64,000 nucleotides of DNA from assembly GCA_965116215.1 (NCBI GenBank), contig OZ220494.1, forward strand, positions 1,736,001 through 1,800,000, given 5' to 3'. The notes below the pieces were generated by a model. The model saw only the letters and a program-made list of their open reading frames with translations, searched no databases and had not been told where the DNA came from. The translations under genes were made by a program, and so were the position numbers. Every line of letters starts with the position of its first letter. Position 1 is the first letter of the stretch. Positions 45,592 to 55,249 of this stretch are shown in pieces. The stretch comes from CBDBKL01 sp965116215 (lineage in GTDB: Bacteria; Bdellovibrionota; Bdellovibrionia; Bdellovibrionales; JAKFYE01).

Positions 45592-45654
45592 GAGTGAGGC
45601 GACTCACTCGAGTGATCAGGGGGATGTCTGTTATTGGAATCTTTATAATAACAG
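45592..45654 (+). promoter_or_regulatory. Overlapping palindromes after ftsI
   Basis: Within the 395-bp space 45293-45687: GAGTGAG-GCGA-CTCACTC (45592-45609) overlaps the perfect palindrome TCACTCGAGTGA (45604-45615), so two structures exclude one another. CTGTTATT and AATAACAG (45628-45635 and 45647-45654) form an 8-bp stem followed by ATTAGAGTTTTT. Together they could terminate the rsmH-ftsL-ftsI transcript and control the two-gene insertion. No gene lies in the space. Confidence 0.5.
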
Positions 45655-45687
45655 ATTAGAGTTTTTCAACCTGATAGATCATCAACG

Positions 45688-46779
45688 GTGCTGAGAATGA
45701 TTCGTATAGCGTTTATAACGACTTTACTCCTTTTGCCTCTAACATCTGAAGCTGAAGAGTTGGTTTATGAAATAATAAAGGTGAATAATAAAATGAAAAG
45801 AGCCTTAATAAAAAAGGATGGTGATAGACCACTCCAGAAAGGCAGTCAGTTGTTATTACGAAATGATACACAGAGATGTTTTGTGGATGTGCTTAAATCA
45901 CAAGAGAATAAATCAGTTGTTTCCACTCAGTCTTGTGATTTTGAAGTGGGATTAAGCGATATTGTTACTGATGAATATTTTGATAGTGAGGCTGACTTTC
46001 TCAAAGCTAAGAGCACAAGAGTATTGGGGAATCGGGGGTCAGAGGCTATCAAGCCTTACTTTATAATGGACCTTGATGTTCAGTCAGAGCTTATTAAAAA
46101 TAAAACAGCGAATACAAATTATATTTCTGTGCTTTTAGGGTCTAAGCTCTACCTGTCTAAAAAAGAAGATGTTGTCTTATCAGGTTATTTGGGTCGATCC
46201 TATTGGAAATGGGACTCGGGATCGTCTGTCAATATTGGAAATCCTAGGAGATATAAAGGGCATGTCAATGATAAGGGATTTGGCATTCAGTTGGTGCCAC
46301 TCCTTTTTTCTTCTCTACAATTTAGACCCTTGGGTGTTTATAAAGAATCTTATACATCCGAATATTTGAAGACATTAAATGAGAGTTCAAAATCTGAAGA
46401 ACAAAAGTATAGAGAATATGGTTTGGGAGTGCAATATGATTTAGATAGTTCTTTAGAGAAAATTTCTTTTGTTCAGCTTTATTTTGTCAAAACAAAGAAT
46501 CGAGTCTATCAGCCGACGAGGAGGCCGGGGGATTTCTTGATTACGAATGGTCAAGCTGTTCATTTGATTTTTAACTCAGGGGGAAGTTTGAGTAGGACAA
46601 AATATATTTGGAGAGGTCATTTGTTATATGAAAAGCGGAAAAACATTAAGGATTATTGGGGACTCACCATTTCTGCTCGGGCTGATGATTTGGGGGCTTC
46701 ATTGTCCTATTTTAATGAAGGCTATTCTCAAGTCGTTCTTGGAGTGCAATTTTATTTTGAAAAAGGAATATCCTTCTAA
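45688..46779 (+). CDS. Secreted barrel-like protein within the dcw cluster
   Basis: A 363-residue protein with a signal peptide (IRIAFITTLLLLPLTSEA) and a region to about 110 resembling small SH3-like strands, then about 250 residues with alternating strands (YISVLLGSKLYLS, YREYGLGVQYDLD, YSQVVLGVQFYFEKGISF) and a C-terminal Phe, as in outer membrane barrels. The start may be GTG 45688 or ATG 45697. Family not recognised. It is followed 38 bp later by the Sel1 lipoprotein and the pair interrupts ftsI and murE. Confidence 0.7.
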   Translation: MLRMIRIAFITTLLLLPLTSEAEELVYEIIKVNNKMKRALIKKDGDRPLQKGSQLLLRNDTQRCFVDVLKSQENKSVVSTQSCDFEVGLSDIVTDEYFDSEADFLKAKSTRVLGNRGSEAIKPYFIMDLDVQSELIKNKTANTNYISVLLGSKLYLSKKEDVVLSGYLGRSYWKWDSGSSVNIGNPRRYKGHVNDKGFGIQLVPLLFSSLQFRPLGVYKESYTSEYLKTLNESSKSEEQKYREYGLGVQYDLDSSLEKISFVQLYFVKTKNRVYQPTRRPGDFLITNGQAVHLIFNSGGSLSRTKYIWRGHLLYEKRKNIKDYWGLTISARADDLGASLSYFNEGYSQVVLGVQFYFEKGISF

Positions 46780-46817
46780 TTGATATGTTTTGCAGTGGAA
46801 GACGGAGGTCAAGTTAT

Positions 46818-49595
46818 ATGAATAAGGTTCTGTTAAATAAGAAGTCTTGTTCTCTTTTTCAATCTATGACTTTTCTTCTTTGTATTCTTTTGTCTTTGGG
46901 TGGTTGTGACTCCAGTAACGAGTCAGGTAATAAGGATCTCTTAAGTATTGAGAAGAGAGGCAATGATGATCCGGAAGTGCAATTTAATCTGGGGCAGGCC
47001 TACTATGAAGGTAAGGGAGTCACACAGGATTACCTACAGGCCGCTTATTGGTTTGAAAAGGCGGCTGCTCAAGGTCATCAAGGAGCACAACTTCGGCTTG
47101 GAATGTTGTATTATCAAGGTGAAGGTGTTGAGCGAAGTAATGAGCGAGCCTTTTATTGGTTTGAGAGATCCATTGTAGGAGGAGATTCGGAATCTCAATT
47201 TCAGTTGGCTAATAAATACCTTCAAGGTGAAGGTGGTCTTCCTCAAAATGAAGAAAGAGCGTTTCATTGGTACGAAAAAGCGGCCACAGCAGGGCACCGT
47301 GGAGCACAATTTCAGTTGGCTGAAATGTATCACCGAGGTAGCGGCGGTGTTGAGGCCGATGTTGAAGAAGCATTGTCCTTGTACAAAAAAGCTGCTAGTC
47401 GAGGCCATCAAGAGGCTCAACGGCAGTTGGCTGAGATGTACTATAATGGAGAAGGTGTCACTGAAAATAAGAAAATAGCATTTTATTGGTATGAAAAAGG
47501 TGTAAGTGTTGAGACGGCAAGGGAGAAGTTTGCTCTGGCGGATAAATATGATCGAGGTTTGGATCATTTCCCAGAGGATAGCGATAGAGCTCTGCACTGG
47601 TTTAAGAAGGCGGCAGAGCAGGGTCATAAGGGAGCTCAGCTGCGATTGGCCAAGATGTATTATAACGGCGAAGGTGTCACTGAGAATAAGGAAACAGGAT
47701 TTTACTGGTATGAGAAAAGTGTAAGTGTTGAGACGGCGGAGCAGAAGTTTGCTCTGGCGGATAAATATGATCGAGGTTTAGGTGATTTTCCAGAGGATAA
47801 TGATAGAGCTTTGCACTGGTTTAGGAAAGCGGCAGAGCAGGGGCATAGTGGAGCTCAACTGCGATTGGCCAAGGTGTATTATAGCGGTGAAGGCGATGAT
47901 GAGAATAAGGAGAGAGGGTTTTCTTTGTATGAAAGGACTGTGAGTACCGAGACGGCAGAGCAGAAGTTTGCTTTGGCGGATAAATATGATCGAGGTTTGG
48001 GTGATTTTCCACAAGATAGCGGTAGAGCTCTGCACTGGTTTAGGAAGGCGGCAGAGCAGGGTCATGCAAAGGCTCAGCAACGATTGGCCAAGATGTATTA
48101 TAACGGGGAAGGTGTGACTGAGAATAAGGAGAGGGCGTTTTACTGGTATGAAAAAGGTGTAAGTGTTGAGACGGCAGAGCAGAAGTTTGCTTTGGCGGAT
48201 AAATATGATCGAGGTTTGGGTGATTTTCCACAAGATAGCGGTAGAGCTCTGCACTGGTTTAGGAAAGCGGCAGAGCAGGGTCATGCAAAGGCTCAGCAAC
48301 GATTGGCCAAGATGTATTATAACGGGGAAGGTGTGACTGAGAATAAGGAGAGGGCGTTTTACTGGTATGAAAAAGGTGTAAGTGTTGAGACGGCGGAGCA
48401 GAAGTTTGCTTTGGCGGATAAATATGATCGAGGTTTGGGTGATTTTCCACAAGATAGCGGTAGAGCTTTGCACTGGTTTAGGAAGGCGGCAGAGCAGGGT
48501 CATGCAAAGGCTCAGCAACGATTGGCCAAGATGTATTATAACGGCGAAGGTGTCACTGAGAATAAGGAAACAGGATTTTACTGGTATGAAAAATCACTTG
48601 TACAGACAACAAAAGAAGGAAAGTTTACACTGGGTGAAATGTATTATTGGGGTATAGATTACTTTCCTCAGAATGACGGTCGAGCTTTATATTGGTACAG
48701 AGAAGCAGCTCTTGCAGAGCATCAGATGGGTCAGGCCTATCTTGCAGAGATGTATTATCAAGCAGAGGGTTTTGATGATGAAGGAGATTTTGATTACTCA
48801 GATGAGGGTGATCCCTCTCCCAATTATAGAAAGGCCTTTCATTGGTTTTTGCAATCAACAAAACATGATGAAATGGGTGAAGAGAATAAAGATGCAGAAT
48901 TTTACTTAGGGGATATGTATTATCAAGGGCACGGAGTGGATCGGGATTATAAAAAAGCTTTTGAGTGGTTTAAAAAATCAGCAGATCAGGATAATAATAG
49001 GGAGGCTGAATTTCGCTTGGCAGATATGTACTATCGAGGGGAGGGAGTCGATCAGGATTATATAAAAGCTATTCAATTGTTTTATAAAGCTGGGAAAGAG
49101 GGTCATAATCAGGCTCAATATAACATGGGAGTTATTTATGATAATCCTGACAGGGGGGGGGACACCAAGGTCGATCATGATAAGGATTCAAGTACACCTA
49201 AGATAAGCCCTCATCTAGCCAATGCAGCCAATTATGATGAGGCCCATAAATGGTTTAAAAAATCAGCCAATCAAGGAAATGTACCTGCCGCATTTAGTTT
49301 AGGGCTTTTATATGTGACCGGAGGGGGAAGTGAATTTGAAGCAGATTCTGTTCAAGCTTATAGATGGATACTTTTTGCTCAGAATAATGGTGTCGACACT
49401 ATTAAGAGTCTCGGTCCAACGGGAGTGGCCACTCTGTTTTTGGATTATCTTAGTAAGGAGGAAGCACCATCTGGTATTGCTGATTGGGAGCAATATGCCA
49501 AACAGGTTCGGTCCATAGTTCAATATGAAGTCAATAATGGCCCTAGAAACTATGAGGTTCCCCCACATAGAACAAATGATGATGAAGGGGACTGA
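46818..49595 (+). CDS. Large Sel1-repeat lipoprotein within the dcw cluster
   Basis: A 925-residue lipoprotein (SLGGC lipobox near residue 30). I start at ATG 46818, nine bases after GGAGG. About twenty Sel1 repeats (A.YWFEKAA.QGH..AQ..L..MYY.GEGV) fill almost the whole chain, giving a long solenoid for protein binding outside the inner membrane. Five 73-residue double repeats in the middle are nearly identical (see 47463-48557). A more acidic, irregular part (about 640-700) and a last segment (about 780-925) differ. Sel1 lipoproteins often act in envelope or host-interaction complexes; its role in division here is unknown. Confidence 0.85.
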   Translation: MNKVLLNKKSCSLFQSMTFLLCILLSLGGCDSSNESGNKDLLSIEKRGNDDPEVQFNLGQAYYEGKGVTQDYLQAAYWFEKAAAQGHQGAQLRLGMLYYQGEGVERSNERAFYWFERSIVGGDSESQFQLANKYLQGEGGLPQNEERAFHWYEKAATAGHRGAQFQLAEMYHRGSGGVEADVEEALSLYKKAASRGHQEAQRQLAEMYYNGEGVTENKKIAFYWYEKGVSVETAREKFALADKYDRGLDHFPEDSDRALHWFKKAAEQGHKGAQLRLAKMYYNGEGVTENKETGFYWYEKSVSVETAEQKFALADKYDRGLGDFPEDNDRALHWFRKAAEQGHSGAQLRLAKVYYSGEGDDENKERGFSLYERTVSTETAEQKFALADKYDRGLGDFPQDSGRALHWFRKAAEQGHAKAQQRLAKMYYNGEGVTENKERAFYWYEKGVSVETAEQKFALADKYDRGLGDFPQDSGRALHWFRKAAEQGHAKAQQRLAKMYYNGEGVTENKERAFYWYEKGVSVETAEQKFALADKYDRGLGDFPQDSGRALHWFRKAAEQGHAKAQQRLAKMYYNGEGVTENKETGFYWYEKSLVQTTKEGKFTLGEMYYWGIDYFPQNDGRALYWYREAALAEHQMGQAYLAEMYYQAEGFDDEGDFDYSDEGDPSPNYRKAFHWFLQSTKHDEMGEENKDAEFYLGDMYYQGHGVDRDYKKAFEWFKKSADQDNNREAEFRLADMYYRGEGVDQDYIKAIQLFYKAGKEGHNQAQYNMGVIYDNPDRGGDTKVDHDKDSSTPKISPHLANAANYDEAHKWFKKSANQGNVPAAFSLGLLYVTGGGSEFEADSVQAYRWILFAQNNGVDTIKSLGPTGVATLFLDYLSKEEAPSGIADWEQYAKQVRSIVQYEVNNGPRNYEVPPHRTNDDEGD
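47463..48557 (+). repeat. Five in-frame 219-bp tandem repeats
   Basis: Five units start at 47463, 47682, 47901, 48120 and 48339, each 219 bp or 73 codons (two Sel1 motifs), beginning Glu-Asn-Lys. Units four and five differ at 5 of 219 bases, all silent. The first units are more diverged. The unit length keeps frame, so copy-number changes would alter only length. Confidence 0.92.
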
Positions 49596-49791
49596 CGAAA
49601 CCCCATTCTCCCCAGGTCTCCCTCTCAGTGAGAACTTCTCAGGGGCCAAGGAAATATGCAGCAGTTGCGTGTTTCTAGATTCCCTCCTCACAGAGTGCAG
49701 TTCTCTCTTTGAGTATAAGAGTGTAGGGTGACTTCATAGTCATTCAATTCCAGAGATTGTGTATGTGTTCATACTAACATAGTCTACTAAC

Positions 49792-51333
49792 ATGAGATTG
49801 AAAGCAGTCCTTGGTTCCTATTGGGATGATAGGTGGACATCATTAGCTTCAGAAAATGTAGAGTCTATTACGTCTGACTCACGTTTTGTCCATCCCAGCT
49901 CTATATTTGTTGCTGTCTCTGGCTCCTATAAAGACGGTCATGATTTCCTTTTAGATGCTTGCAAGAAAAATCCTATTGCTCTTATTGTCGAAAACATTCA
50001 GAAGGTGCCGACCTCTTTCACTGGTGGAGTCATTCAGGTGCAGAACTCCAGGAAAGCTCTGTCAACTTTATCTCATCATTTCTATTCTAAGCCATCAGAA
50101 AAACTCATAGGAATAGGTGTCACAGGGACAAATGGAAAGTCCACAGTTGTCGCTCTTGTGGAGAATATTATAACTTCTCACGGTTCATCTTGTGGTGTTA
50201 TGGGAACCTTAGGTCATCATTTGGGAACCACCCACTGGAAGAGTGGTTTGACAACTCCAGGTGCTATTGAGCTTCACAAAAGACTGAATACTTTTTTGAA
50301 TAGAGGGGCTGATTATTTTTGTATGGAGGTTTCTAGTCACGCTATAACTCAAGACAGAATCTCAGATGTTGAATTTAAAGTTTGTGCTTTTATAAACTTA
50401 TCCAGAGATCATCTTGATTATCATAGAGATATGGAGTCCTATTTTTATTCGAAAAAGCAACTGTTTGATATGCAATCTTCACGTACGGGCTTTGTTGTCA
50501 ACGCAGATTGCCCCTGGGGGCAAAAGCTTATTGGTCATTTAAATAAGAATAATACCATTACTGTAGGAAAGACAAATAGCAATGACTTTTCCTATAAAGT
50601 TATTGGTAGTGACTTTGAAGGAACACATCTTGAAATAAATCACAAAGGGAGAGTCTATAAGTTTCATATGAGTATGATAGGCGAGTATAATGCGCAAAAC
50701 AGTGTTATTGCCTTAGCTATATGTAAATACCTGGGTTTGAATTTAGAAAAATCTATTGAGTCTTTAATGGGATTTAAGGGCGTGACAGGAAGACTTGAAA
50801 AGGTTGTGTCCAATAGCGGCTCTCATGTTTTTATAGATTATGCACATACTCCGAGTGCTTTATCCAATGTCCTACGCTCTCTTCGGGCAGTGAATGAAAA
50901 ACAAGATCCACCGGGGACGCTCTATGTTGTTTTTGGCTGTGGGGGGGATAGAGACTTTGGGAAAAGGTCTGAAATGGGATCCATTGCTGTAGAAAATGCG
51001 GATATTGTTGTTGTGACATCTGATAATCCACGTACCGAGGAGCCGGGAAAAATTATTGAGGATATCTTAAAAGGAATGGATGAGGATAAAATCATTGTAC
51101 ATGATGAGGATGAGAGGGAAGAGGTGAATATCTATCCAGATAGGGTTCAGGTGATGATTCAAAGAGACAGAAGAAAAGCGATTCGATGGGCCCTACAAAA
51201 AGCCGGTTCAGGAGATATTGTTTTAGTCGCTGGAAAAGGGCATGAAACCTATCAAATTATTGGAGACTCTCGAGTTGTTTTTTCAGACAGGGCGGTGATA
51301 GAGGACTATTTTGATGAAAATGTTGTCAGGTGA
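49792..51333 (+). CDS. murE: UDP-MurNAc-tripeptide synthetase, meso-DAP type
   Basis: A 513-residue ATP-dependent ligase adding the third amino acid to UDP-MurNAc-L-Ala-D-Glu. TGTNGKST (111-118) is the P-loop; EVSSHA, the carbamylated-Lys region and SDNPRTEEPGKII are present. DNPR marks specificity for meso-diaminopimelate, so the wall is the Gram-negative type. First gene after the insertion; it begins 196 bp after the Sel1 gene, which leaves space for its own promoter. The next gene overlaps its end. Confidence 0.95.
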   Translation: MRLKAVLGSYWDDRWTSLASENVESITSDSRFVHPSSIFVAVSGSYKDGHDFLLDACKKNPIALIVENIQKVPTSFTGGVIQVQNSRKALSTLSHHFYSKPSEKLIGIGVTGTNGKSTVVALVENIITSHGSSCGVMGTLGHHLGTTHWKSGLTTPGAIELHKRLNTFLNRGADYFCMEVSSHAITQDRISDVEFKVCAFINLSRDHLDYHRDMESYFYSKKQLFDMQSSRTGFVVNADCPWGQKLIGHLNKNNTITVGKTNSNDFSYKVIGSDFEGTHLEINHKGRVYKFHMSMIGEYNAQNSVIALAICKYLGLNLEKSIESLMGFKGVTGRLEKVVSNSGSHVFIDYAHTPSALSNVLRSLRAVNEKQDPPGTLYVVFGCGGDRDFGKRSEMGSIAVENADIVVVTSDNPRTEEPGKIIEDILKGMDEDKIIVHDEDEREEVNIYPDRVQVMIQRDRRKAIRWALQKAGSGDIVLVAGKGHETYQIIGDSRVVFSDRAVIEDYFDENVVR

Positions 51334-52711
51334 ATTAAAAAAAATCCTTGATGGGAGTTTGCAGGGTAATGAAAAGATACCCTTTCATGGTTTAACGAAA
51401 GACACTCGTGAAAAGGATCTAAAACGAAAGTTGTTTATAGCGATTAAGGGTCAAAATTTTGACGGTCATGATTATGTGCAGGAGGCTTTTGATAAAGGAT
51501 GTTCTGGAGTTCTGGTGCAGGAAGATATTTCCTGTCGGCGTACTGAAAATCAGTTTTTAGTAGTCGTTCCTGAGACTTTAATTGCATTACAGGCTATTGC
51601 TAAAAATTGGCGTTTGACTATGCCGGCAAAGATTATTGCTTTAACAGGATCAAATGGAAAAACAGCGACTAAAGATTTCATTCGAATTCTATTAGAGTCT
51701 CAGTTTAAAGGTTTAGCGACTGAAGGAAACTTCAATAATCATATTGGTGTTCCTCTCACTTTAGCTCGTCTCTGCCCTTCTCATCAGTTTGCTGTGATTG
51801 AAATGGGAATGAATCATGAGGGTGAGATTCGTAACCTAGTACGAATGGCTTGTCCTGATCTTGTCTTGGTGACAAATGTGGGAAGAGCGCACTTAGAGGG
51901 ATTAAAGGAGCTTAAATATGTAGCTGCTGCAAAGAATGAGATTTATCAGTATTCTGATAATGCTGTTTGTATTTATAATTTGGATAACAAATGGACATTA
52001 GAAGCGTTTAAAAGACATTCCAGATCTCCACGGCCTTTTTCATTTTCTATAGAGGATCCTTCTGCGGATGTATTTTTTAAAGAAAGGTTAATGACATTAG
52101 ATGAAATCCAATTTGAAGGGACAATTGGTTCTGTGAAAGGGAATGCTCGGGTCAAAGTTTTTGGCCATCATCATTTGGAGAACCTTATGGCGGCAAGTAC
52201 TGTGGCTTTGGCTTTTGGGATGAGCCCCCAAGATATTTGGAAAAACTTAATAAAGTGTGGTGAAATTCGGAGTTGGGGTAGGGGGCAGATTCTGGAATTG
52301 GAATCTGGAGCAAGAGCTATTTTTGATGGGTATAATGCCAATCCCGAAAGCACAAAAGTTCTTATGGACAATGTCAAAGACATTGTTCGACAGGGAAGAC
52401 TTTTTGCGGTTTTTAGTGACATGTTAGAGCTGGGAGCTAGCGCAGAAGAGGAACATCGCCAATGGGGGTATCGTAGCGGAGTCTCTAACTTGGAATATAT
52501 TTGGTACTATGGACGTTACAAGGAAGCATTTGAGGAGGGTGTGCGTCTCTCTGGATACAATAAAAACCTAGTGATATCCAATGACTATGAATCTACTCTT
52601 GCTTCAAAATTGCGATCTATGTTACACACGGGTGATATTGTACTTCTTAAAGGCTCTCGAGATAGGCGTCTTGAAAGAGTGGTGGATGGTTTAGGGGCTT
52701 TAAAGTTTTAA
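51314..52711 (+). CDS. murF: UDP-MurNAc-tripeptide-D-Ala-D-Ala ligase
   Basis: A 465-residue Mur ligase completing the UDP-MurNAc pentapeptide with D-Ala-D-Ala. ALTGSNGKTATKDF is the P-loop and EMGMNHEGEI the family motif. I start at ATG 51314, nine bases after GAGG inside murE, giving a 20-bp overlap with murE. The D-Ala-D-Ala substrate requires a Ddl ligase, whose gene is not in this window. Confidence 0.94.
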   Translation: MKMLSGELKKILDGSLQGNEKIPFHGLTKDTREKDLKRKLFIAIKGQNFDGHDYVQEAFDKGCSGVLVQEDISCRRTENQFLVVVPETLIALQAIAKNWRLTMPAKIIALTGSNGKTATKDFIRILLESQFKGLATEGNFNNHIGVPLTLARLCPSHQFAVIEMGMNHEGEIRNLVRMACPDLVLVTNVGRAHLEGLKELKYVAAAKNEIYQYSDNAVCIYNLDNKWTLEAFKRHSRSPRPFSFSIEDPSADVFFKERLMTLDEIQFEGTIGSVKGNARVKVFGHHHLENLMAASTVALAFGMSPQDIWKNLIKCGEIRSWGRGQILELESGARAIFDGYNANPESTKVLMDNVKDIVRQGRLFAVFSDMLELGASAEEEHRQWGYRSGVSNLEYIWYYGRYKEAFEEGVRLSGYNKNLVISNDYESTLASKLRSMLHTGDIVLLKGSRDRRLERVVDGLGALKF

Positions 52712-52730
52712 AGTAAGAATTAAGGTAAAA

Positions 52731-53807
52731 ATGTTATACAACTGGTTATATTCACTTGCAGACAGTGTCCCAGTATTTAATGTCTTTAGGTATATTACAT
52801 TTAGAACCTTTCTTTCCTTTCTCACAGCATTTCTTATCTGTTGGATCACTGGCCCTCGATTTATAAAGCGACTTGTGAGAAAACAGACGGGGCAATTCAT
52901 TCGTCGTGAGGGGCCGGAGAGTCATTATAAAAAGGCAGGCACTCCCACAATGGGTGGTGGACTTATGCTCATAAGTATTGCATTCGCTGGTCTGCTTTGG
53001 ATGGAAATACTCAACCCCTTCGTCTTGGCTGCTCTTTTCATTATTATTTCTTTTGGTGTTATTGGTTATGTTGACGATTTTATAAAAGTGAAAGATCAAA
53101 GCTCCAAAGGTCTGTCTGGGGGGCTCAGACTTATTTTGGAGTTTTTTATTTCAAGTGCTGTTGTTTCATTATTAATAGTTAACGAATTTATATCAACGGA
53201 ATTGCATTTTCCATTTTTCAAAGATTTGATTTTTGATTTTGGATATTGGTATATTCCCTTTGGGGCATTTGTTATTGTAGGGACAGCCAATGCTGTCAAC
53301 TTAACGGATGGCTTAGACGGCTTAGCCATTGCCCCTATTATTATTGTGACATCAACTTTTTTAATATTTACCTATGTGACAGGTCATTCTGAAATTTCCA
53401 AATATTTACAAATCCCTCATGTTGTAGGTGCCGGAGAATTAGCCCCTTTAGCAGCCTCTATTGTGGCGGCTGGTCTGGGGTTTTTGTGGTATAACTCTTA
53501 CCCTGCACAAGTCTTTATGGGTGATGTTGGGAGCTTGAGTTTAGGGGGAGGGATTGGAATTATGTCCATTATAACTAAAAATGAATTACTCCTTATTGTT
53601 TTGGGTGGTGTTTTTGTTGTAGAAGCTCTTTCGGTGATAACACAGGTTGTATCATTTAAATTAACAGGTAAACGTGTATTTCAAATGGCCCCTATACATC
53701 ATCACTTTGAACTGAAAGGTATAGATGAACCAAAAGTGATTGTGCGTTTTTGGATTATTTCTATTTTATTAGCAGCCATTAGTTTAGCAACATTAAAGTT
53801 GAGATAA
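52731..53807 (+). CDS. mraY: Phospho-MurNAc-pentapeptide translocase
   Basis: A 358-residue inner membrane enzyme with ten helices that transfers phospho-MurNAc-pentapeptide to undecaprenyl phosphate, forming lipid I. GTPTMGGGLML, YVDDFIKV, NLTDGLDGLAI, FMGDVGSLSLGG and MAPIHHHFELKG include the catalytic Asp and His residues. Length is typical. It lies 19 bp after murF. Confidence 0.96.
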   Translation: MLYNWLYSLADSVPVFNVFRYITFRTFLSFLTAFLICWITGPRFIKRLVRKQTGQFIRREGPESHYKKAGTPTMGGGLMLISIAFAGLLWMEILNPFVLAALFIIISFGVIGYVDDFIKVKDQSSKGLSGGLRLILEFFISSAVVSLLIVNEFISTELHFPFFKDLIFDFGYWYIPFGAFVIVGTANAVNLTDGLDGLAIAPIIIVTSTFLIFTYVTGHSEISKYLQIPHVVGAGELAPLAASIVAAGLGFLWYNSYPAQVFMGDVGSLSLGGGIGIMSIITKNELLLIVLGGVFVVEALSVITQVVSFKLTGKRVFQMAPIHHHFELKGIDEPKVIVRFWIISILLAAISLATLKLR

Positions 53808-53866
53808 AGTGTATGAGTGCTTGAAGGAAATAGTGTGTTTATCAATATTAGAATGGAGATAAAATA

Positions 53867-55249
53867 ATGGAGTATAAAGATTTAAAAGGTAAGAAGATAA
53901 TGGTTGTGGGTCTGTCTAAGACAGGAGTGGCACTCACTAAATTTTTATGTGAACATGGTGCCCATGTGACAATTAATGACCATAAATCAGCAGCAGAACT
54001 CTCAGGCTCTCTTGAGCAACTAGAAGATTTAGATGTCCGTTCGGATTTAGGAGGCCATACACTGAAAGTGATGCTTGACCAAGAAATGATTATCCTAAGC
54101 CCTGGTGTGAGCCCCAGTCTAAAGATTTTCGAGTATGCTAAACAAAATAATGTGCGTGTGACAGGTGAGTTGGAGTTTGCCTCTCAATTTGTGAAAGAGA
54201 ATGTTATTGTGGTGACGGGGACTAATGGAAAGAGTACGGTTTGTCGACTCATTCAAGAGATGCTTGAAAAATCTGGGGTTTCTACTTGGCTTGGCGGAAA
54301 TTATGGTACTCCATTGATTGAGTACGTAAGACAGAAGAAAAAAGTAGATATTGTGATTTGTGAAGCATCGAGTTTTCAATTAGAGTTGTGCAATACTTTT
54401 GCTCCTCGAACGATTGTATTTACGAATATTGCAGAAAATCACTTAGATCGCTATAGGTCTATGGATGATTATGTAAAATCTAAGCGACGTGTTTTTTTGA
54501 ATACGAATGAAAATACAACAAGTGTACTCAATGCTGATGATAATGCTGTTGTAGATATTGCTAGAGATCCTGCTGTACAAAGGGGTCGGATATTTTACTT
54601 TTCGAGACGGCCGGCATTAGAGCCACAAATTATGAATATTGGAGGAGCGGTATCTTATCGGTATCAGATCAAAGTACGTGTTGGTCCTGACATTGAGTTT
54701 TATTCCACAAAGAATTTAAAAATGAGGGGAAATCACTCTATTGAAAATATTATGGCAGCTATTTGTGCGACAAGAGAGTATGGATCAAAAAAAGAGGTGA
54801 TCCAAGAAGTTATTGAGACCTTTGGTGGATTGGAGCATCGTTTGGAGTATGTTAAAAAAGTGGGTGGGGTTTGGCTATATAATGATTCCAAAGCCACAAA
54901 TATGCATGCCGTAAAACGTGCTCTAGATGCGTTTAGAGAAAATATTTTACTCATAGCAGGCGGCAAAAATGCAAATATCGATTTTGCACCAATTGCTGAG
55001 GATATTAGAAAAAAGGTCAAGACGTTGATTCTTTACGGTGAGGCCAAAGAAAATATAAATAGGGCCCTTGGAGATTACAGTGAAACGTATTTAATTGGTA
55101 CTTTTAAAGAAGCGGTTGATATGGCCTACCAAAAGTCTAGGATTGGAGATATAATTCTTATGTCTCCAGGCTGTCCAAGCTTTGATCTTTTTGATAACTT
55201 TGAAGAACGTGGGAATTACTTTAAAGAACTCGTCAGAAGGTTCAAATAA
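53867..55249 (+). CDS. murD: UDP-MurNAc-L-Ala:D-Glu ligase
   Basis: A 460-residue cytoplasmic ligase adding D-glutamate to UDP-MurNAc-L-Ala. N-terminal Rossmann part (KIMVVGLSKTGVALTKFL), P-loop VVTGTNGKSTVCRLI, ENHLDRY and NDSKATNMHAV are typical. It ends inside the start region of ftsW. ATG with GGAGATAAAATA just before it; a 59-bp gap after mraY is the longest in this run. Confidence 0.95.
   Translation: MEYKDLKGKKIMVVGLSKTGVALTKFLCEHGAHVTINDHKSAAELSGSLEQLEDLDVRSDLGGHTLKVMLDQEMIILSPGVSPSLKIFEYAKQNNVRVTGELEFASQFVKENVIVVTGTNGKSTVCRLIQEMLEKSGVSTWLGGNYGTPLIEYVRQKKKVDIVICEASSFQLELCNTFAPRTIVFTNIAENHLDRYRSMDDYVKSKRRVFLNTNENTTSVLNADDNAVVDIARDPAVQRGRIFYFSRRPALEPQIMNIGGAVSYRYQIKVRVGPDIEFYSTKNLKMRGNHSIENIMAAICATREYGSKKEVIQEVIETFGGLEHRLEYVKKVGGVWLYNDSKATNMHAVKRALDAFRENILLIAGGKNANIDFAPIAEDIRKKVKTLILYGEAKENINRALGDYSETYLIGTFKEAVDMAYQKSRIGDIILMSPGCPSFDLFDNFEERGNYFKELVRRFK

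Noticed and set aside
47778..48518. 246-codon minus-strand frame inside the Sel1 gene
   Set aside because: It is the shadow of the repetitive Sel1 coding sequence; its own repeats track the 219-bp unit.
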